Assembly: GCA_013215465.1 (NCBI GenBank)
Contig: JABSOW010000015.1
Span: forward strand, 58,092 to 114,878
Source of the DNA: Colwellia sp.
GTDB taxonomy: Bacteria; Pseudomonadota; Gammaproteobacteria; Enterobacterales; Alteromonadaceae
Direction of reading: 5' to 3'
DNA length: 56,787 bases
Shown here: positions 55,447 through 56,787 of the stretch, piece by piece
Numbering within the stretch: position 1 is the first letter of the stretch
Layout: every line of letters begins with the position of its first letter
Position numbers and translations under genes: made by a program
Notes under the pieces: generated by a model
The model's database searches: none
Seen by the model: only the letters and a program-made list of their open reading frames with translations
Told to the model about the DNA's origin: nothing

Positions 55447-56542
55447 ATGGCAAATCACAATATAAATAATGAAAGAATGAAGCGTAAATATTTTACATTT
55501 ATGAAAGAAGCAAAACGCCATAGTGAGGCATCTATTGATTGCATTGCTAAAGCAATAACACGCTTTGAGCAATACAATAAATTTAAAGATTTTAAAGCGT
55601 TTTATTTTAATCAAGCGGTCGGTTTTAAAAATAAACTACTGACTCAAAAAAGCCTTAAAACAGGTGGAAATTTAAGTAAATCGACCATCAATGGCACATG
55701 TAATCACCTGAAAGTTTTCTTTCAATGGTTAGCACAGCATACAGGTTATAAATCTCGTTTTAATTATACCGATGTAGATTACTTTAATTTGTCAGAAAAA
55801 GACACGCCTATTGCTGGCGCTAAACGGAAAAAGCCAGTAGCGACTTTAGAGCAAATAACCCATGTATTAGAGCAAATGCCAAACGTAACCGATTTAGAAA
55901 AACGAAATCGGGCATTAATGGCATTTATTTTATTAACGGGTGCAAGAGATAGCGCGGTAGCGTCATTTAAAATTAAGCACGTAGATTTAGTAAATGGCTC
56001 AGTGTTTCAAGATGCAAGGGAGGTAAAAACCAAATTTAGTAAAAGGTTTACTACTTACTTTTTCCCAGTGGGGGGAATTACCAATTCAAATATTAACCGA
56101 GTGGCTAGCACATTTAAAAACAGAGTTATTGTTTAGTCATGACGACCCACTATTTCCCAAAACGAAAGTAGCTAACACCAAAGATAAAAAGTTTAGCGCC
56201 TGTGGGGTATTAAAAGAACATTGGGCAACAGCACACCCAATACGTGTGATATTTAAACGCGCTTTTGAAAGTGCAGGAGTACAGTATTTTAACCCTCATA
56301 GCTTTAGAGATACTTTAGTTAGAATAGGTGAACAATTATGCCAAAGCCCTGAAGAGTTTAAAGCATGGAGTCAAAACCTAGGGCATCAAGGCGTTTTAAC
56401 CACTTTGTATAGCTATGGAGATGTACCTGATTATCGTCAAGCAGAGCTAATTAAAAAGCTAAACCAGCCAAGAACAGATCAAAGTCCTGAAATGCAAATA
56501 GCATTTGAAGCAATGTTTAATAAAATGATGGATAAAGACTAA
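55447..56542 (+). pseudogene. Tyrosine recombinase (phage-type integrase), frameshifted
   Basis: The first frame (55447-56136) holds the SAM-like N-terminal domain and the catalytic Arg in LLTGARDSAVASFK. After a run of six G (56070-56075) it passes into VASTFKNRVIV and stops. Reading five G restores PVGELPIQILTEWLAHLKTE and LLFSHDDPLFPKT, continuous with the second frame, which contains HSFRDTLVRIG (His and Arg), LGHQGVLTTLYSYG (His and nucleophile Tyr). Joined, the protein has about 364 residues and all catalytic residues. It is therefore a recent one-base lesion, a sequencing error, or slippage at the G run. It lies at the end of the polysaccharide region. Confidence 0.88.
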
Positions 56543-56593
56543 ATAAGGTTTTAGCTCAAATGACTAAACCAAATTTTCCAATTTTTTTAGCTT

Positions 56594-56619
56594 TTGGCAC
56601 TAATATTTATTAGTGCCAA
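56594..56619. terminator. Near-perfect 26-nt palindrome after the integrase gene
   Basis: TTGGCACTAATA and TATTAGTGCCAA flank two T residues. The T-rich tract on the 5' side could serve a minus-strand terminator. A recombination site is an alternative, but nothing supports it directly. Confidence 0.5.
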
Positions 56620-56779
56620 TGTTCCCTTGGTGCAAAGCGGAAGAAAACCAGTCAAAATATCAAACGTCAACTTTCCGATCATATAGCGGACATCCATTTC
56701 ATAATTCTATGGCGATGTATGGACTCCACAACCCTAGCAACTAGTCTAGAGTTACAGTAACTATTAAGGAGATCATACT

Positions 56780-56787
56780 ATGTTGAA
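56780..56787 (+). CDS. Start of a gene cut by the window edge
   Basis: TAAGGAGA lies eight nt before ATGTTGAA at the edge of the window. The strong ribosome binding site supports a real start, but only two full codons are visible, so the product cannot be named. Confidence 0.55.

Overview
The window looks like chromosomal DNA of a marine, AT-rich gammaproteobacterium of the Colwellia/Thalassotalea type (order Alteromonadales). This rests on the low GC, the Na+-pumping oxaloacetate decarboxylase operon, a complete gspC-N type II secretion operon, a GlyGly-CTERM protein and the general look of the proteins. No 16S rRNA gene is present, so the genus is an inference.

Layout. 1-3340: tRNA-Asp and tRNA-Val on the minus strand behind one strong sigma70 promoter, then gltX and a DEAD-box helicase; two copies of a short palindromic repeat lie here. 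3491-7306: a signalling module of a membrane histidine kinase, a single-domain response regulator and a REC-GGDEF-EAL protein. The last gene runs head-on into a decayed second EAL gene, which supplies its stop codon. 7979-11188: oadG-oadA-oadB. 11402-19141: an M48 lipoprotein protease, then envelope polysaccharide genes: a Wza-like exporter with six SLBB domains, a Wzz-like protein, a beta-CASP nuclease gene with a damaged 3' end, and wecA. 19937-24630: a very large surface lipoprotein and a Sel1-repeat protein.

24747-30782 is an accessory region full of wreckage. It holds a Fic protein, the tail of a lost GMC oxidoreductase, a nidogen-domain protein with a GlyGly-CTERM tail, the mobile mystery A/B pair (HTH regulator plus Fic protein) between two near-identical fragments of a REP-associated (RAYT) transposase, several copies of a short repeat probably tied to that transposase, and a frameshifted small gene.

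30994-42953 is the T2SS operon gspC-D-E-F-G-H-I-J-K-L-M-N on the minus strand, mostly with TAATG stop/start overlaps and a terminator-like hairpin directly after gspG. The GlyGly-CTERM protein is a plausible substrate of it.

43396-54012 is a Wzx/Wzy-type polysaccharide cluster: wbpD, wbpE, wzx, an acetyltransferase, a glycosyltransferase, wbpA, wbpB, a wzy-like gene, a second glycosyltransferase and a WecG/TagA-type transferase. WbpA-B-E-D together would make UDP-2,3-diacetamido-2,3-dideoxyglucuronate from UDP-GlcNAc. wbpA-wbpB sits between two halves of an IS5-family transposase that share a 24-bp direct repeat, so it looks like an acquired or rearranged cassette. The right end holds an alpha/beta hydrolase whose lipoprotein leader lacks a standard start codon, a remnant of a YdeI-like gene, and a tyrosine recombinase broken by one extra G in a G6 run.

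I found no CRISPR array, intact insertion sequence, prophage or rRNA. The nearest thing to a new system is the combination of recombination-made mosaics: the IS5-bracketed sugar cassette and the RAYT-bracketed Fic/HTH module with its upstream operator-like array.
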